A stretch of 12,843 nucleotides of DNA from Actinomycetales bacterium (lineage in GTDB: Bacteria > Actinomycetota > Actinomycetes > Actinomycetales > Dermabacteraceae), in the NCBI GenBank assembly GCA_012799425.1, contig JAAZLF010000035.1, forward strand, positions 1-12,843. The letters are read 5' to 3'. The position numbers and the translations under genes are program-made. The notes under the pieces were generated by a model. That model was not told the DNA's origin. It did no database searches and worked only from the letters and a program-made list of their open reading frames with translations. Of the stretch, positions 12,062 to 12,843 are shown in pieces. Every line of letters begins with the position of its first letter. Position 1 is the stretch's first letter.

Positions 12062-12816
12062 CAGGCCTTCGTGCGGGCGAGGAAGTCCTCGGCGCCGCCC
12101 ACCAGCTCGATGTGGCCGGTCTCGACATCGGCCGCGGCCATCGAGGCGACCTCCGCGGCGAACTCCTCCACCGAGTAGAGCTTGCCGGCCGCCTCACGGC
12201 GGGCCTCCAGCGCGCCCGGACGGGCGCGGTTGAGCAGGGTCGCGGTGACGGTGCCCTCGATCATGTCACCCGAGACGACCACGAACGAGACGCCCTTGTC
12301 GGACATCTCGCCGATCCGCTGCGTCAGAGCGGTCACGCCCGCGCGCTTCGACCGTGCGACCTGCTCGTACTCGGGCATCGTCTCGACCTCGTCGATGAAG
12401 TGCGCCTGGTGGCTGGTCACGAACACGACACGGCCGCCCGCGGAGAGGTGCTCGAGGCCCGCGGTCAGGGCGTCGTTCTGCGCGTCGCGGTTCAGACGCA
12501 TCGCGTAGTCCTCGCCGAGGTCCGCCTCCATGCCGCCGGAGGCGTTGAGGACCAGCAGGTCGAGGGAGCCGAAGCTGTCGATCGCGGTCTGCATCAGAGC
12601 CTTCACGCCCTCTGCGTCGGTGAGATCCGCGCCGACGGCGACGGCCCTGCCACCGGCGGCCTCGATCTCCGCGACCACCTTGTTGGCGCGGGGAGCCTTC
12701 TGGCGGTAGTTGATGACGACGTTCGCGCCCTGTTCGGCGAGCAGCTTCGCGGTGGCCGCACCGACTCCGCGGGAGGAACCGGTGACGACGGCGGTCTTGC
12801 CTGCGAGGGCGCTCAT
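12061..12816 (-). CDS. SDR-family oxidoreductase-like protein lacking the catalytic Tyr
   Basis: A 251-residue classical-length short-chain dehydrogenase/reductase fold. TGSSRGVG (12-19) is the dinucleotide motif, with GADLTD (62-67) and LNASGG (90-95) in the usual places and the catalytic-type Ser at 135 (VFVTSHQAH). Where the active-site YxxxK should be, the sequence is VARSK (153-157), so the general acid Tyr is a Val; Tyr150 is three residues off register. The Lys is kept. A C-terminal SVEEFAAEVASM and HIELVGG match the SDR end. I recall other actinobacterial SDRs with VARSKRAG, so this may be a distinct subfamily that is non-canonical or uses another residue. Cofactor binding is likely; redox activity is doubtful. 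ATG 12816 has AGGAG 5 nt upstream. It is 68 bp upstream of the DUF3618-like gene on the same strand. Confidence 0.88.
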   Translation of the reverse strand: MSALAGKTAVVTGSSRGVGAATAKLLAEQGANVVINYRQKAPRANKVVAEIEAAGGRAVAVGADLTDAEGVKALMQTAIDSFGSLDLLVLNASGGMEADLGEDYAMRLNRDAQNDALTAGLEHLSAGGRVVFVTSHQAHFIDEVETMPEYEQVARSKRAGVTALTQRIGEMSDKGVSFVVVSGDMIEGTVTATLLNRARPGALEARREAAGKLYSVEEFAAEVASMAAADVETGHIELVGGAEDFLARTKA

Positions 12817-12843
12817 GAATACTCCTGGGTGACGAGGTCGGAA

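Noticed and set aside
1..12843. CRISPR array, insertion sequence, prophage, toxin-antitoxin or integration site next to tRNA-Lys
   Set aside because: No spaced repeats, transposase or integrase sequence, or duplicated tRNA end was seen; genes flanking the tRNA have the same base composition as the rest.

Overview
The window is uniformly GC-rich (roughly 70% by eye) with strong G/C third-position bias. Its gene content is typical of Actinomycetota: a GAF-ANTAR regulator, a DUF3618-type protein, a histidine ammonia-lyase of the streptomycete type, TANNNT -10 boxes, likely leaderless genes and a tRNA without encoded CCA. My guess is a Micrococcales genus such as Brachybacterium, by general resemblance only. 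I see no phage, insertion-sequence, CRISPR or plasmid signature, so this looks like an ordinary chromosomal segment with several uncommon proteins.

Layout from left to right. 1-72 (-): start of a membrane-anchored or secreted protein running off the left edge. 278-755 (+): two tiny genes 7 bp apart, a helical protein and a cysteine-rich, metallothionein-like protein. 891-2754 (+): a GAF-ANTAR RNA-binding regulator, then a TetR-type regulator with a STAS-like domain fused to its N-terminus. 2847-3620 (+): an orphan ABC ATPase. 3759-5336 (+): hutH, preceded by an intergenic region packed with inverted repeats, one of which resembles the HutR operator as I recall it from corynebacteria. 5361-6962 (-): an orphan fructose-family PTS EIIC with an unrecognised soluble N-terminal domain, convergent with hutH. 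7114-7422 (+): a MazG-like nucleotide pyrophosphohydrolase, probably leaderless. 7536-9127 (-): an AI-2E-family membrane protein translationally coupled to a small unknown protein. 9388-9461 (-): tRNA-Lys(CTT) with a clear promoter and terminator. 9682-10578 (+): an atypical NAD-dependent epimerase-like protein. 10613-11062 (-): a GNAT acetyltransferase, divergent from 11111-11527 (+), a YchJ-family protein that is probably leaderless. 11630-11992 (-): a DUF3618-like single-pass membrane protein. 12061-12816 (-): an SDR-fold protein lacking the usual catalytic tyrosine.

The genes do not form one pathway. The most coherent unit is signalling: GAF-ANTAR (ligand sensing, antitermination) followed by STAS-TetR, whose natural nearby targets would be itself and the downstream ABC ATPase, which has a dyad at its putative promoter. 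HutH would deaminate histidine to urocanate, but no other hut gene is present. Nothing here proves a new multi-gene system. The best candidates for something undescribed are the STAS-TetR fusion, the N-terminal domain of the EIIC protein, the small helical/Cys-rich pair and the operator-rich hutH leader.
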